DNA of 64,000 nucleotides. It comes from CALINF01 sp039990395. GTDB lineage: Bacteria; Pseudomonadota; Gammaproteobacteria; Pseudomonadales; Halieaceae. The stretch is taken from the NCBI GenBank assembly GCA_039990395.1, contig JBDXFZ010000074.1, positions 1-64,000 on the forward strand, written 5' to 3'. The translations under genes were made by a program, and so were the position numbers. Shown here one piece after another: positions 51,993 through 60,684 of the stretch. The first letter of the stretch is position 1. Each line of letters begins with the position of its first letter. Under the pieces are notes generated by a model that had not been told where the DNA came from, searched no databases, and saw only the letters and a list, made by a program, of their open reading frames with translations.

Positions 51993-53429
51993 ATGTCATT
52001 TGCACGCTCTGCTGTACTGGTAACAACGCTTTTCTGTTCTCAATTGTCAGCCGCCGCCCCGCGGGAATCCCTGGTGGACTACCTCGATAGCTCGGCTGAT
52101 GCTTACGCAGGTCTGGCCCAACAGATATGGGAGTACGCTGAACTTGGCTATCTCGAAGAGCAAAGTTCCGCCTTGCTACAACAGACACTTGCCCAGGAAG
52201 GGTTTGATGTGGAAGCCGGCGTTGCCGACATTCCCACGGCATTTGTTGCGAGCTACGGCTCGGGAGAGCCGGTTATTGCGCTACTTGCCGAGTTCGATGC
52301 CTTGCCTGGAATATCCCAGACCAACGCGCCGCAGCGGGAAATCCGTGAAGATCGAAATTCAGGCCATGCATGCGGACATCACTTGTTTGGCGCTGGCTCG
52401 GTAGCTGCCGCTATCGCTGTAAAGCAGTGGATGGCCGAGCATGACGTTACCGGCACTATACGGTTGTATGGCACGCCGGCAGAAGAGGGTGGTTCCGGCA
52501 AGGTATATATGGTCCGTGCGGGCTTATTTGAGGATGTCGACTCAGTGCTGGTGTGGCATCCGGCAGACAATAATGCGGCGGACACAACCACTAGCCTGGC
52601 CAATAAATCTGCCAAATTCCGCTTTACTGGAATCTCCTCTCACGCGGCGATGGCGCCCGAGCGTGGTCGGTCTGCGCTGGACGGCGTGGAAGCGATGAAT
52701 TTCATGACGAACCTGATGCGTGAGCACGTGCCCCAGGAAACGCGGATGCACTACGTGATAACCAGTGGCGGCTCGGCGCCCAATGTAGTGCCTGACTTTG
52801 CAGAGGTTTTTTATTACGTGCGACACCCCCAGGCTGAAACGCTCAAAAAACTTTGGACCCGGGTGATGGCGACGGCTGAGGCTGCTGCCATGGGAACGGG
52901 TACAAAGATGGAAGCTGAAGTGATTCATGGCAATCACAGCCTGTTGCCCAATGAAACACTCGCCCAACTCATGCACAACAACCTTGAGCGCGTGGGTGGG
53001 GTTACGTATAGCCCCGCGGAGCAAGCGTTTGCTCAGGAGATTACCCGTACATTGAACTTAGACAGCAACTTGCTGGGCAGCCAAAGCAAGATTCAACCGT
53101 TTACGCAGAAACTCACCATGGGTTCGACGGACGTGGGCGATGTGAGTTGGCAAGTGCCCACGGCTGAAGTGAATACGGCTACCTGGGTGCCGGGTACCTC
53201 CGCGCATACCTGGCAGGCGATCGCCGCAGGCGGTACATCAATCGGTGCCAAAGGCATGTTGGTAGCGGCCAAAACCATGGCGCTTACTGCAGCAGATTTG
53301 TTTGAGCAGCCGCAGGTGATTGCCGCGGCAAAGCGTGAGTTTGAGGAGCGCCGCGGCGCGGACTTCAAATATGAAGCTTTACTGGGTGATCGACAACCGC
53401 CCCTGGACTACCGCGCGGGAGTGAACTGA
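51993..53429 (+). CDS. Secreted M20-family amidohydrolase (AbgB-like)
   Basis: 478 residues from ATG at 51993: a signal peptide (SFARSAVLVTTLFCSQLSAA), then the M20 peptidase/amidohydrolase fold. VIALLAEFDALPGISQ, GHACGHHLFGAGSV and GTPAEEGGSGKVYM hold the metal ligands and catalytic glutamate. A dimerisation domain follows (FRFTGISSHAAMAPE). It most resembles AbgB-type p-aminobenzoyl-glutamate hydrolases; the true substrate is unknown. Upstream in-frame starts at 51927 and 51948 would bury the signal peptide. It is divergent from the menA-like gene. Confidence 0.8.
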   Translation: MSFARSAVLVTTLFCSQLSAAAPRESLVDYLDSSADAYAGLAQQIWEYAELGYLEEQSSALLQQTLAQEGFDVEAGVADIPTAFVASYGSGEPVIALLAEFDALPGISQTNAPQREIREDRNSGHACGHHLFGAGSVAAAIAVKQWMAEHDVTGTIRLYGTPAEEGGSGKVYMVRAGLFEDVDSVLVWHPADNNAADTTTSLANKSAKFRFTGISSHAAMAPERGRSALDGVEAMNFMTNLMREHVPQETRMHYVITSGGSAPNVVPDFAEVFYYVRHPQAETLKKLWTRVMATAEAAAMGTGTKMEAEVIHGNHSLLPNETLAQLMHNNLERVGGVTYSPAEQAFAQEITRTLNLDSNLLGSQSKIQPFTQKLTMGSTDVGDVSWQVPTAEVNTATWVPGTSAHTWQAIAAGGTSIGAKGMLVAAKTMALTAADLFEQPQVIAAAKREFEERRGADFKYEALLGDRQPPLDYRAGVN

Positions 53430-53440
53430 AGGCGTAGCGA

Positions 53441-54088
53441 TCAGAGCGCCTGATCGGTATTTTCGGGTTGCTTAAGAGGGTCGGCGCTGGCAAAAGCAGG
53501 CAGTGAAGTACAGTGCTCGTGAATGCTCAGCAGGGTTGGGTAAGAGCCCACATCCACATTGAAACGCAGCGCGTTGTACATCTGAGGGATAAGCAGGCAG
53601 TCGGCCATGGAAGGGGTCTTGCCGAAACAAAATTTACCGCTGCCCGTTGCAACCTGCTGCTCAGCTGCATCGAAAACCCGACAAACCCAGTGGCTGTACC
53701 ATGCGGCTAACCGCCCCTGCTCTGCGTCCAGCTCGTCTGTTAGAAAGTTGAGTACGCTAAGATTGTTCAGTGGGTGCACGTCACAGGCAATGTTCAAACA
53801 AAAACCGCGCATCAACGCCCGCTGCGTTGCATCCGCAGGGTACAGCGCCGGTGTTTTGTAGGTGTCTTCCAACCACTCCAGAATGGCCATTGATTGGCTG
53901 AGAACGGTGCCGTCCTCCAGTTCCAGTGCTGGCACCAGTCCCTGCGGGTTCAGAGCAAGATAAGGCTGCGCCTTCTGCTCGGCCGTCACCAAATCAACTG
54001 ACACCTGTTCGTAGTCAACACCTTTCAGGTTGAGCGCGATACGTACACGGTAGGCGGCAGAGGAGCGAAAATAGGAGTAATGCTTCAT
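53441..54088 (-). CDS. maiA: Maleylacetoacetate isomerase (zeta-class GST)
   Basis: 215 residues from ATG at 54088: KHYSYFRSSAAYRVRIALNLKG (the SSxxxR(V/A)RIAL glutathione site), NPQGLVPALELEDG and LSQSMAILEWLEDTY. It isomerises maleylacetoacetate to fumarylacetoacetate with glutathione in tyrosine/homogentisate breakdown. That fits the HPPD and hydroxylase genes to the right. The opposite-facing MarR gene may regulate it through the palindrome at 54141-54158. Confidence 0.9.
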   Translation of the reverse strand: MKHYSYFRSSAAYRVRIALNLKGVDYEQVSVDLVTAEQKAQPYLALNPQGLVPALELEDGTVLSQSMAILEWLEDTYKTPALYPADATQRALMRGFCLNIACDVHPLNNLSVLNFLTDELDAEQGRLAAWYSHWVCRVFDAAEQQVATGSGKFCFGKTPSMADCLLIPQMYNALRFNVDVGSYPTLLSIHEHCTSLPAFASADPLKQPENTDQAL

Positions 54089-54140
54089 GCTGGCCAACGC
54101 TTCTCGGTTTGGGCTGTGTGCGTTTGAGTCTAGGTGAAAC

Positions 54141-54158
54141 TGGTTACACATGGAACCA
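54141..54158. promoter_or_regulatory. Candidate MarR operator between maiA and marR
   Basis: TGGTT-N8-AACCA is a perfect inverted repeat in the divergent maiA-marR gap. It lies about 15 bases upstream of a TATACT -10 hexamer (54173-54178) for the plus-strand MarR gene, so it overlaps the -35 region. That position and size suit a MarR-family autorepressor. Confidence 0.4.
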
Positions 54159-54207
54159 TTTGTCCAGCGGCGTATACTGAAGCATCAGCCTCATACGGAT
54201 ACCCCGC

Positions 54208-54660
54208 ATGACCAAGAAACTTAACCTGGCGCAGTTCCTGCCTTATCGTTGCAATAACCTGGCGGAGCAGATCAGCTTCTCGCTGTCGCGTATTTACGTG
54301 GAGCGCTTTGGCGTGAGTGTTGCGCAATGGCGAATCCTTGCAATCCTAGGCGACGGCAGTGAGATGCAGGCCAAGGAGATAGGGCGGGTCACCAATATGG
54401 ACAAGGTTCGCGTATCGCGAGCAGTGACCAGCCTGCGATCGCGAGGTCTTTTGGAGCGCAAGCCATGTGATACCGACAGTCGCGCCGCACTGCTATCGCT
54501 ATCCTCAGAGGGGCAGCACTTGTATCGTCGTATTGCGCCAGAGGCATTACGTTGGGAAGAGCAGCTTCTTCAGCCGTTGTCGCACGTTGAGCGGCAGTCG
54601 CTCTTTGGCATGATTGAAAAGTTGGAGACCCGCTTGGGTGAGATGGAGGCGTCAGCATGA
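54208..54660 (+). CDS. MarR-family transcriptional regulator
   Basis: 150 residues with a central winged helix-turn-helix (QWRILAILGD, AKEIGRVTNMDKVRVSRAVTSLRSRGLLERK, DSRAALLSLSSEG). It lies between maiA and lrp/hppD, so it is a candidate regulator of homogentisate-pathway genes, similar in position to HmgR-type systems. The ligand is unknown. The last 4 bases overlap the Lrp gene, so the two regulators are translated together. Confidence 0.85.
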   Translation: MTKKLNLAQFLPYRCNNLAEQISFSLSRIYVERFGVSVAQWRILAILGDGSEMQAKEIGRVTNMDKVRVSRAVTSLRSRGLLERKPCDTDSRAALLSLSSEGQHLYRRIAPEALRWEEQLLQPLSHVERQSLFGMIEKLETRLGEMEASA

Positions 54661-55115
54661 ACTTTGACCGTATCGATCGTCAGATTCTCTCGCTGGTGCA
54701 GCGCGATAGTCGCCTCACGCATCAGGAGATTGCCGACCGTATTGGCAGTTCCACTTCGTCGGTGTCGCGCCGTATTCAGGCGCTGGAAGAGGAGGGCGTT
54801 ATTTTTGCCAGGGTCGCCCTGGTGAATCCGTCGGCGGTGGGCTTGAACGTGAGCGTTATCTGCAATGTGAAGCTCACACATCACAGCGACGACACCCGGG
54901 TAGAGTTTGAAAGCCTGGTGGACGATATCCCCGAGATCGTGAGTTGTTATGCGGTGTCCGGTAGTCACGATTACACACTGACCGTGGTGGTGAGTGATGT
55001 GCAAGCCTATGCCGATTTTCTCAACCAACGTATTCTCAATAGCCACTTGGTGGATGCAGCGTCCTCGAGTTTCACGCTGCGCACGGTTAAGAACACGACT
55101 GAGCTGCACTTCTAG
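54657..55115 (+). CDS. Lrp/AsnC-family transcriptional regulator
   Basis: 152 residues. The N-terminal helix-turn-helix is DRIDRQILSLVQRDSRLTH, QEIADRIGSSTSSVSRRIQ; the C-terminal RAM ligand-binding domain includes VSCYAVSGSHDYTLTVVV. It probably senses an amino acid. Given the downstream genes, phenylalanine or tyrosine is a reasonable guess. It ends 147 bases before hppD. Confidence 0.87.
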   Translation: MNFDRIDRQILSLVQRDSRLTHQEIADRIGSSTSSVSRRIQALEEEGVIFARVALVNPSAVGLNVSVICNVKLTHHSDDTRVEFESLVDDIPEIVSCYAVSGSHDYTLTVVVSDVQAYADFLNQRILNSHLVDAASSSFTLRTVKNTTELHF

Positions 55116-55149
55116 ATCTCTGCCTGGGTGCTAATCCCGTAATTCTTTC

Positions 55150-55178
55150 TATAATGGGTGTATAGCCCAATATCACCC
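55150..55178 (+). promoter_or_regulatory. Possible hppD promoter with overlapping inverted repeats
   Basis: A perfect TATAAT at 55150-55155 has no good -35, which is consistent with an activated promoter. Two inverted repeats follow directly: TGGG-N7-CCCA and GGGTG-N13-CACCC (55156-55178). They cover the expected start point and may be a regulator site, for instance for the Lrp-family protein upstream. Confidence 0.35.
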
Positions 55179-55262
55179 GCTATCATGCGAAAAGTGGGCG
55201 GCATTCCCATCTGGTCCGGCCTACACTTGATGCTCTTATTCCCCGCAGACAGGTAGAGCGCA

Positions 55263-56321
55263 ATGGCAGATCTTTTTGACAACCCTATGGGCACCGATGG
55301 CTTTGAGTTTGTCGAGTACGCCGCGCCGGATCCGGAGCTATTGCGCGACCTGTTTACCCGCATGGGGTTCCCTGCGGTCGCTCATCACCGAACCAAAAAC
55401 GTAACGCTACATCGTCAGGGAGATATCAATTTCATCATCAACGCGGAGCCCGATAGCTTTGCGCAAAAGTTTGCGCGCGAGCATGGCCCTTGTGCCTGTG
55501 CCATGGCCTTTCGCGTGAAAGATGCGGCGGCTGCGCTTGAGCGCGCGGTAGAGCTTGGCGCTACCGTTATCAACGAACCGATTGGCCCCATGGAGCTTAA
55601 TATTCCGGCTATTGAAGGTATTGGCGGTAGCCGATTGTATCTGGTTGATCGCTACGGCGACCAGACAATCTATGATGTCGATTTTGTACCTGTTGCGCCT
55701 GACCAGGTTGCAGGGCCAGCCGACACAGGACTCACCTATATCGATCACCTCACACACAATGTGCAAAGAGGCAATATGGACAAGTGGGCAGGTTTTTATG
55801 AAGACCTGTTTAACTTTCGCGAGATTCGCTTCTTCAACATTGAAGGTAAGAAAACAGGCCTCCAAAGCCGCGCGCTCACTAGCCCCTGCGGCAAGATTCG
55901 CATTCCCATCAATGAGTCCAGCGACGACAAGTCACAGATTGCTGAGTATCTGGATGAGTACAACGGCGAAGGCATACAGCACATCGCGCTGGGTACTGAC
56001 GACATCTATGCCAGCGTAGATACGCTACACGCACACGGCCTGACGTTACAAGATACGCCCGACACCTACTTCGATCTGATCGATGAACGTCTGCCGGGTC
56101 ACGCAGAAGATGTCGATGCATTGCGCGAGCGCCGTATTCTAATTGACGGCGGGGAAGAGCAGGGCGGTGGTTTTCTCCTGCAGATTTTCTCGACTAATGT
56201 GATTGGCCCGATCTTCTTTGAGTTTATTCAGCGCAAGGGTAACGATGGCTTTGGCGAAGGCAACTTCCAGGCATTGTTCGAATCGATAGAACTGGAGCAG
56301 ATGCGCAGGGGCGTCATCTAG
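55263..56321 (+). CDS. hppD: 4-Hydroxyphenylpyruvate dioxygenase
   Basis: 352 residues, a two-domain vicinal-oxygen-chelate enzyme. The iron ligands are in IDHLTHNV (His), GIQHIALGT (His) and IFFEFIQRKG (Glu). It converts 4-hydroxyphenylpyruvate to homogentisate. The AGGTAGAGCGCA upstream is a fair ribosome site. The hydroxylase gene follows after 9 bases and is probably co-transcribed. Confidence 0.95.
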   Translation: MADLFDNPMGTDGFEFVEYAAPDPELLRDLFTRMGFPAVAHHRTKNVTLHRQGDINFIINAEPDSFAQKFAREHGPCACAMAFRVKDAAAALERAVELGATVINEPIGPMELNIPAIEGIGGSRLYLVDRYGDQTIYDVDFVPVAPDQVAGPADTGLTYIDHLTHNVQRGNMDKWAGFYEDLFNFREIRFFNIEGKKTGLQSRALTSPCGKIRIPINESSDDKSQIAEYLDEYNGEGIQHIALGTDDIYASVDTLHAHGLTLQDTPDTYFDLIDERLPGHAEDVDALRERRILIDGGEEQGGGFLLQIFSTNVIGPIFFEFIQRKGNDGFGEGNFQALFESIELEQMRRGVI

Positions 56322-56330
56322 GGCAACGCA

Positions 56331-58103
56331 ATGTTGCACGAATCCGGGCAATTGGTTTCACAGGCAGACATTGTTGCTAGTTTGCCTGTGCACCTGCGCC
56401 CTTTTGTGAGAGTGCAGGACTATCTTCGCTACACAGCGCGTGATCAGGCAGTGTGGCGCTTCGTGATGCGTCACCTCACCCGTCAGCTGCGTGAAACAGC
56501 GCACCCGGTCTATCTGGAAGGGCTGGCCAAAACCGGTATTGCGCTAGACCATATTCCTTCTATCGATGAAATGAATGCAGCCCTGGCGCAGTTGGGTTGG
56601 CGAGCGGTGGTGGTGGATGGCTTTATTCCACCGGCCATCTTTATGGAGTTTCAAGCGCTCAAAGTATTGGTTATTGCGCTGGAAATGCGCAGTGTTGATC
56701 ACATTCTGTATACGCCGGCGCCAGATATTGTGCATGAGTCGGCTGGCCATGCCCCGTTCATTGTGGATGTTGACTACGCAGAGTTTTTGCAGCGCTTTGG
56801 TGAAGTGGGCATGAAGGCGATTGCCACTGAGCACGATTTTCAGGTGTATGAGGCGATACGAGCGCTCTCAATCGTAAAAGAGTGCCCAGCCAGTAGCGAG
56901 CAGGATATTGCCAAGGCGCAAGCCGAGCTGTTGCGACTTTCGGACTATGACGGTCCTCTATCAGAAGCGGCCCTATTGACTCGTCTGCATTGGTGGACGG
57001 TTGAGTATGGTCTGGTAGGTGAGCTGGATGACTATAAGTTGTTTGGCGCCGGGCTGCTGTCCTCGCTAGACGAAAGTGTTCGCTGCATGAATGACGACGT
57101 AGTCCATAAGTTGCCATTAACCGTTGATGCAATAACTGCCAAATACGATATTACCTGTCAGCAGCCTCATCTGTTTGTGACCAAGAGCTGCAAGCATCTC
57201 AGTCAGGTGCTCGAAGAGTTTGCAGCCTGCATGTGTTTTCGGCGAGGTGGTGCGTCGTCTTTGCGCGAGGCTATTGATGCTGGCACGGTATGTACCGCGC
57301 AGTACGACACTGGTGTGCAGGTGAGTGGCCAGTTAGGAGAAGTCATCTGTGATGCGGTGGGCAAGGCTGTCTACTTTCGTACGGCGGGGCCGACGCAGCT
57401 GGCCTGGAAAGATCGGGAGTTGTTTGGTCATGGCACGAGTTACCATGATCAGGGATTCTCCTCTCCAGTGGGTTTGCTGAAGGACTTTAGCCGCTGTCTA
57501 TCTCAGTACACCTTTGATGAACTGCGGGCTCACAACATCAATATTGGACAATGGGTAACGCTGGAATTTCTTTCTGGCGTCACTGTAAGTGGTCTGCTGA
57601 CAGCGATATTGCGCCAGGAACACCAGAACCTGCTGCTGAGCTTTGAGCAGTGCACGGTAACAGATCTGCACGGCCGGCAACTGTTTCAGCCGGAGTGGGG
57701 AACCTATGATATGGCAGTCGGTGCAGCCATTACGTCGGTGTTCGGCGGCAGCGCTGACCGCTCCGCCTATCAACTCCATAAACCCCTACCAAGCACCGCC
57801 ACAGTGTCAGTCGCCGTAGACGAAGATTTGATGGACTTGTATAAGCATGTCGCAGAACTTGTTGCGGCAGGCCGCGCGATAGAACGCGGTATGGAAGTTG
57901 AAATCATTGAGCGTCTAAACGCCTATCCCTGCGAGTGGTTGGTGCGCGCAGAACTCTTTGGCTGGATACATCAAGATAAGACGCTCGCGCCTGCGCTAGC
58001 GGAGCGTCTCGAGGCAGAACTAGTGGCGCTTGCCGAAAACCCTGAGCTCACCCCATTGATTCAACTGGCCTTGCAGACTAGCGCTACTTCGATCGCTGCC
58101 TGA
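56331..58103 (+). CDS. Aromatic amino acid hydroxylase with long C-terminal extension
   Basis: 590 residues, about twice the usual bacterial phenylalanine-4-hydroxylase. The catalytic domain (about 1-270) has the non-heme iron triad H135 and H140 in VHESAGHAPF and E225 in WWTVEYGLVGE. H140 to E225 is about 85 residues, longer than in short bacterial enzymes, because of a helical insertion near 165-205. Residues 300-590 match no family I recognise. The likely reaction is Phe to Tyr with tetrahydropterin, feeding HPPD next to it; a tryptophan substrate is not excluded. No pterin-recycling gene (phhB) is adjacent. Confidence 0.8.
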   Translation: MLHESGQLVSQADIVASLPVHLRPFVRVQDYLRYTARDQAVWRFVMRHLTRQLRETAHPVYLEGLAKTGIALDHIPSIDEMNAALAQLGWRAVVVDGFIPPAIFMEFQALKVLVIALEMRSVDHILYTPAPDIVHESAGHAPFIVDVDYAEFLQRFGEVGMKAIATEHDFQVYEAIRALSIVKECPASSEQDIAKAQAELLRLSDYDGPLSEAALLTRLHWWTVEYGLVGELDDYKLFGAGLLSSLDESVRCMNDDVVHKLPLTVDAITAKYDITCQQPHLFVTKSCKHLSQVLEEFAACMCFRRGGASSLREAIDAGTVCTAQYDTGVQVSGQLGEVICDAVGKAVYFRTAGPTQLAWKDRELFGHGTSYHDQGFSSPVGLLKDFSRCLSQYTFDELRAHNINIGQWVTLEFLSGVTVSGLLTAILRQEHQNLLLSFEQCTVTDLHGRQLFQPEWGTYDMAVGAAITSVFGGSADRSAYQLHKPLPSTATVSVAVDEDLMDLYKHVAELVAAGRAIERGMEVEIIERLNAYPCEWLVRAELFGWIHQDKTLAPALAERLEAELVALAENPELTPLIQLALQTSATSIAA

Positions 58104-58244
58104 AAGTAGCTCGACAAACCCTGCTCACCTACGCTCTATTCGACGCTCTCACTCGGAAATGCTGAGAGAGTGCATCTTGGCCTGATTTTTTGGTTATACT
58201 TAAAGGTCTGCCAACATACCCGAAATTCAAAAGGACATATGCCT

Positions 58245-59417
58245 ATGTCGTTAGACTTCGACAGCGCTCGTTTACCCAACCCGAATATCACTTCCGATCA
58301 CGAAGAATGGCGCCATCATCTGCGCAAATTTATCGACACCGAGATTATGCCCTTCGCGGAAGAGTGGGATGAGGCTGGCCACATCCCCATTGAACTGTGG
58401 CCCAAAGCAGCTGCTGTGGGTTTGCTTGGAATGGGTTACCCCGAGGAATTTGGTGGTACCAGCGAGGGTATCGATTCTTGGCACTCCTGGATCGTGAATG
58501 AGGAAATGGCCCGTATCGGTGTGGGTGGTATCCCGGCCAGTTTGTTGGTGCACGGCATTGGCCTGCCGCCCGTATTGAACTGGGGGTCACAGGCGATGAA
58601 GCAGCGTGTAGCGCCCTCTGTGCTCGCGGGTGAAAAGCATATATCGCTGGGGATTACTGAACCCGGCGGCGGCTCTGATGTTGCCAGCCTGACAACAACC
58701 GCAGTGCGCGATGGTGATCACTACGTAGTGAATGGATCCAAGACATACATCACCGGAGGCATGCGCGCAACTTGGGTGTCAACGGCGGTGCGTACCGGCG
58801 GCGAGGGCGGCAAGGGCGTATCGATGTTGCTGATACCGACAGACGCGGAGGGTTTCTCGCGCACCCAGCTTGATCGCAAGCAGGGCTGGTGGGCGTCTGA
58901 TACCGCCACGCTTTATTTTGACAATGTGCGCGTGCCAGTTGAGAACCTGATCGGCGAAGAGAACAAAGGCTTTTTGGTGATCATGACCAACTTTAACAGC
59001 GAGCGTATGGGCATGGCCTCAGCGATGGAGGCCCTTGGGCGTGTGTGTCTGGAAGAGGCAGTTGAGTGGGCAACGGAGCGCAAGACCTTTGGCAAGCGCC
59101 TGGCGGATCATCAGGTCATTCGCCACAAAATTGCGCAGATGAAACAAAAGCTCAATGCAACGCAGGCGTATATCCGTGTTTGTTATGAGTCGATAGAAGC
59201 AGGCAACCCGAACCCCGGCGACATAGCACTGCTCAAGGTTCAGGCCAGCGAAACCATGGAGTTTTGTGCTCGCGAGGCGATGCAAATTCTTGGCGGCATC
59301 GGTTACATGCGCGGCAGTCGCGTGGAGCGTATTTATCGCGAAGTGCGAGTGAACGCAATCGGTGGTGGCTCCGAGGAGATTATGCGCGATCTGGCTTCAC
59401 GCCAGTACGGACTCTAA
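58245..59417 (+). CDS. Acyl-CoA dehydrogenase (first of three)
   Basis: 390 residues from ATG at 58245; AAGGA at 58231-58235 is 9 bases upstream, and an ATG two codons earlier is too close to it. FAD-binding motifs are ISLGITEPGGGSDVASL, YVVNGSKTYITGG and ILGGIGYMRGSRVERIYREVR. The usual C-terminal catalytic glutamate position reads IGGGSEE, so the base may sit on the helix before (NFNSERMG), as in isovaleryl-CoA dehydrogenase. The substrate is unknown. TATACT at 58194-58199 may be its -10. Confidence 0.88.
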   Translation: MSLDFDSARLPNPNITSDHEEWRHHLRKFIDTEIMPFAEEWDEAGHIPIELWPKAAAVGLLGMGYPEEFGGTSEGIDSWHSWIVNEEMARIGVGGIPASLLVHGIGLPPVLNWGSQAMKQRVAPSVLAGEKHISLGITEPGGGSDVASLTTTAVRDGDHYVVNGSKTYITGGMRATWVSTAVRTGGEGGKGVSMLLIPTDAEGFSRTQLDRKQGWWASDTATLYFDNVRVPVENLIGEENKGFLVIMTNFNSERMGMASAMEALGRVCLEEAVEWATERKTFGKRLADHQVIRHKIAQMKQKLNATQAYIRVCYESIEAGNPNPGDIALLKVQASETMEFCAREAMQILGGIGYMRGSRVERIYREVRVNAIGGGSEEIMRDLASRQYGL

Positions 59418-59469
59418 ATCATCAATTTGAATTGAATAGGCACAACCCCTTTCTACAGGAGAACTGACG

Positions 59470-60684
59470 TTGAGTGTTACAGCACAGGAATTGAGTGAGT
59501 TTCGGGAGCAGGTATCCGCCTGGCTCGCAGACAACAATCCGGCTGATCCCGGCTTCTTGCTACCGCAATCTTTTATGGAGGTGGGTAGCGAACAGCAGCT
59601 GGACTTCTTAAGGGAGTGGCAGCACAAGGTATGGTCTGCCGGCTATCTGGGTATGTCCTGGCCTAAAGAGTATGGCGGTGGTGGCGTGGACGCAAAGTTT
59701 CAAGCTGTCGCTGACCAACAAATGCGCCGCCACGGTGTGCCCATCTGTTTTAACGTAATTGGTCTTGGCTGGGCGGGCCCGTTGATTAACGATATTGGTA
59801 CGCAGGAAGAGAAGTCCCGGTATCTCAAGGGCATTCTGAGCGGCGAAGATATCTGGTGCCAGGGCTTTTCCGAGCCGGACAATGGATCGGATCTGGGCAA
59901 CGCTCAAACACGCGCTGTGCGTGATGGTGATGACTATGTGCTCAATGGCAGCAAAATCTGGACGACCATGGGCAACTATGCCAAGTACATGATTTTGCTG
60001 GCGCGCACGAACCCCAACACAGAGCGCAAATACGATGGGCTTTCCTTCTTCCTCTCGCCTATGCACGTAGACGGAATCGACACGCGACCTATTCGCAAGA
60101 TTACTGGCGAGTATGGTTTTACCGAGACATTTTTCACCGATGCCCGTATTCCGGCAGATTGCATCATGGGTGAAGAAGGGCAGGGCTGGCGTATTGCGAT
60201 GCAAACTCTGCAGTACGAACGCGGTGCCGAGGCTGGTGCGGCCGGTGGTCTGTCATTCGTGCGAATCATCGTCGACGATATGATCGATCAACTGAGCGAT
60301 GTGCAGCGCAATGGCAAACCCGCGCTGCAGGATCCTCTTATCCGCGATGAGCTGGTTAAACTGGTCATGGAGGAGAAGGCCATAGCCATCGGACATCGGC
60401 GGCAGGCGGTCACACCACTGACTACGGATTACCCTCATTCGCTGCCACTGTCTGATAAGTTACGCAGCACTGAGTACGCGCGGCGTATGCGTAAGTTCGC
60501 TGTTAACGCTCAGGGCGCTGCGGGTAGCCTCTACGTGGGTGATGATGCCGCGCGTCAGGGCGGCTTCTGGCAGCGAGCCTATTTCAATAGCTTCTCCGCC
60601 ACCATCGGCGGGGGTACATCTCAGGTGCAGCGCAATATCGTTGCCGAACATATCCTTGGATTGCCCAAGTCAGGAGAGAAGTAA
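59470..60684 (+). CDS. Acyl-CoA dehydrogenase (second; possible heteromer subunit)
   Basis: 404 residues from a TTG start with CAGGAGAAC upstream. QGFSEPDNGSDLGNAQT, YVLNGSKIWTTMGNYA and ATIGGGTSQVQRNIVAEHILG identify an acyl-CoA dehydrogenase of the group found in steroid and terpenoid side-chain degradation pairs. It overlaps the third acyl-CoA dehydrogenase by one base. Such adjacent, dissimilar genes often encode alpha2beta2 enzymes; that is inferred here. Confidence 0.85.
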   Translation: MSVTAQELSEFREQVSAWLADNNPADPGFLLPQSFMEVGSEQQLDFLREWQHKVWSAGYLGMSWPKEYGGGGVDAKFQAVADQQMRRHGVPICFNVIGLGWAGPLINDIGTQEEKSRYLKGILSGEDIWCQGFSEPDNGSDLGNAQTRAVRDGDDYVLNGSKIWTTMGNYAKYMILLARTNPNTERKYDGLSFFLSPMHVDGIDTRPIRKITGEYGFTETFFTDARIPADCIMGEEGQGWRIAMQTLQYERGAEAGAAGGLSFVRIIVDDMIDQLSDVQRNGKPALQDPLIRDELVKLVMEEKAIAIGHRRQAVTPLTTDYPHSLPLSDKLRSTEYARRMRKFAVNAQGAAGSLYVGDDAARQGGFWQRAYFNSFSATIGGGTSQVQRNIVAEHILGLPKSGEK

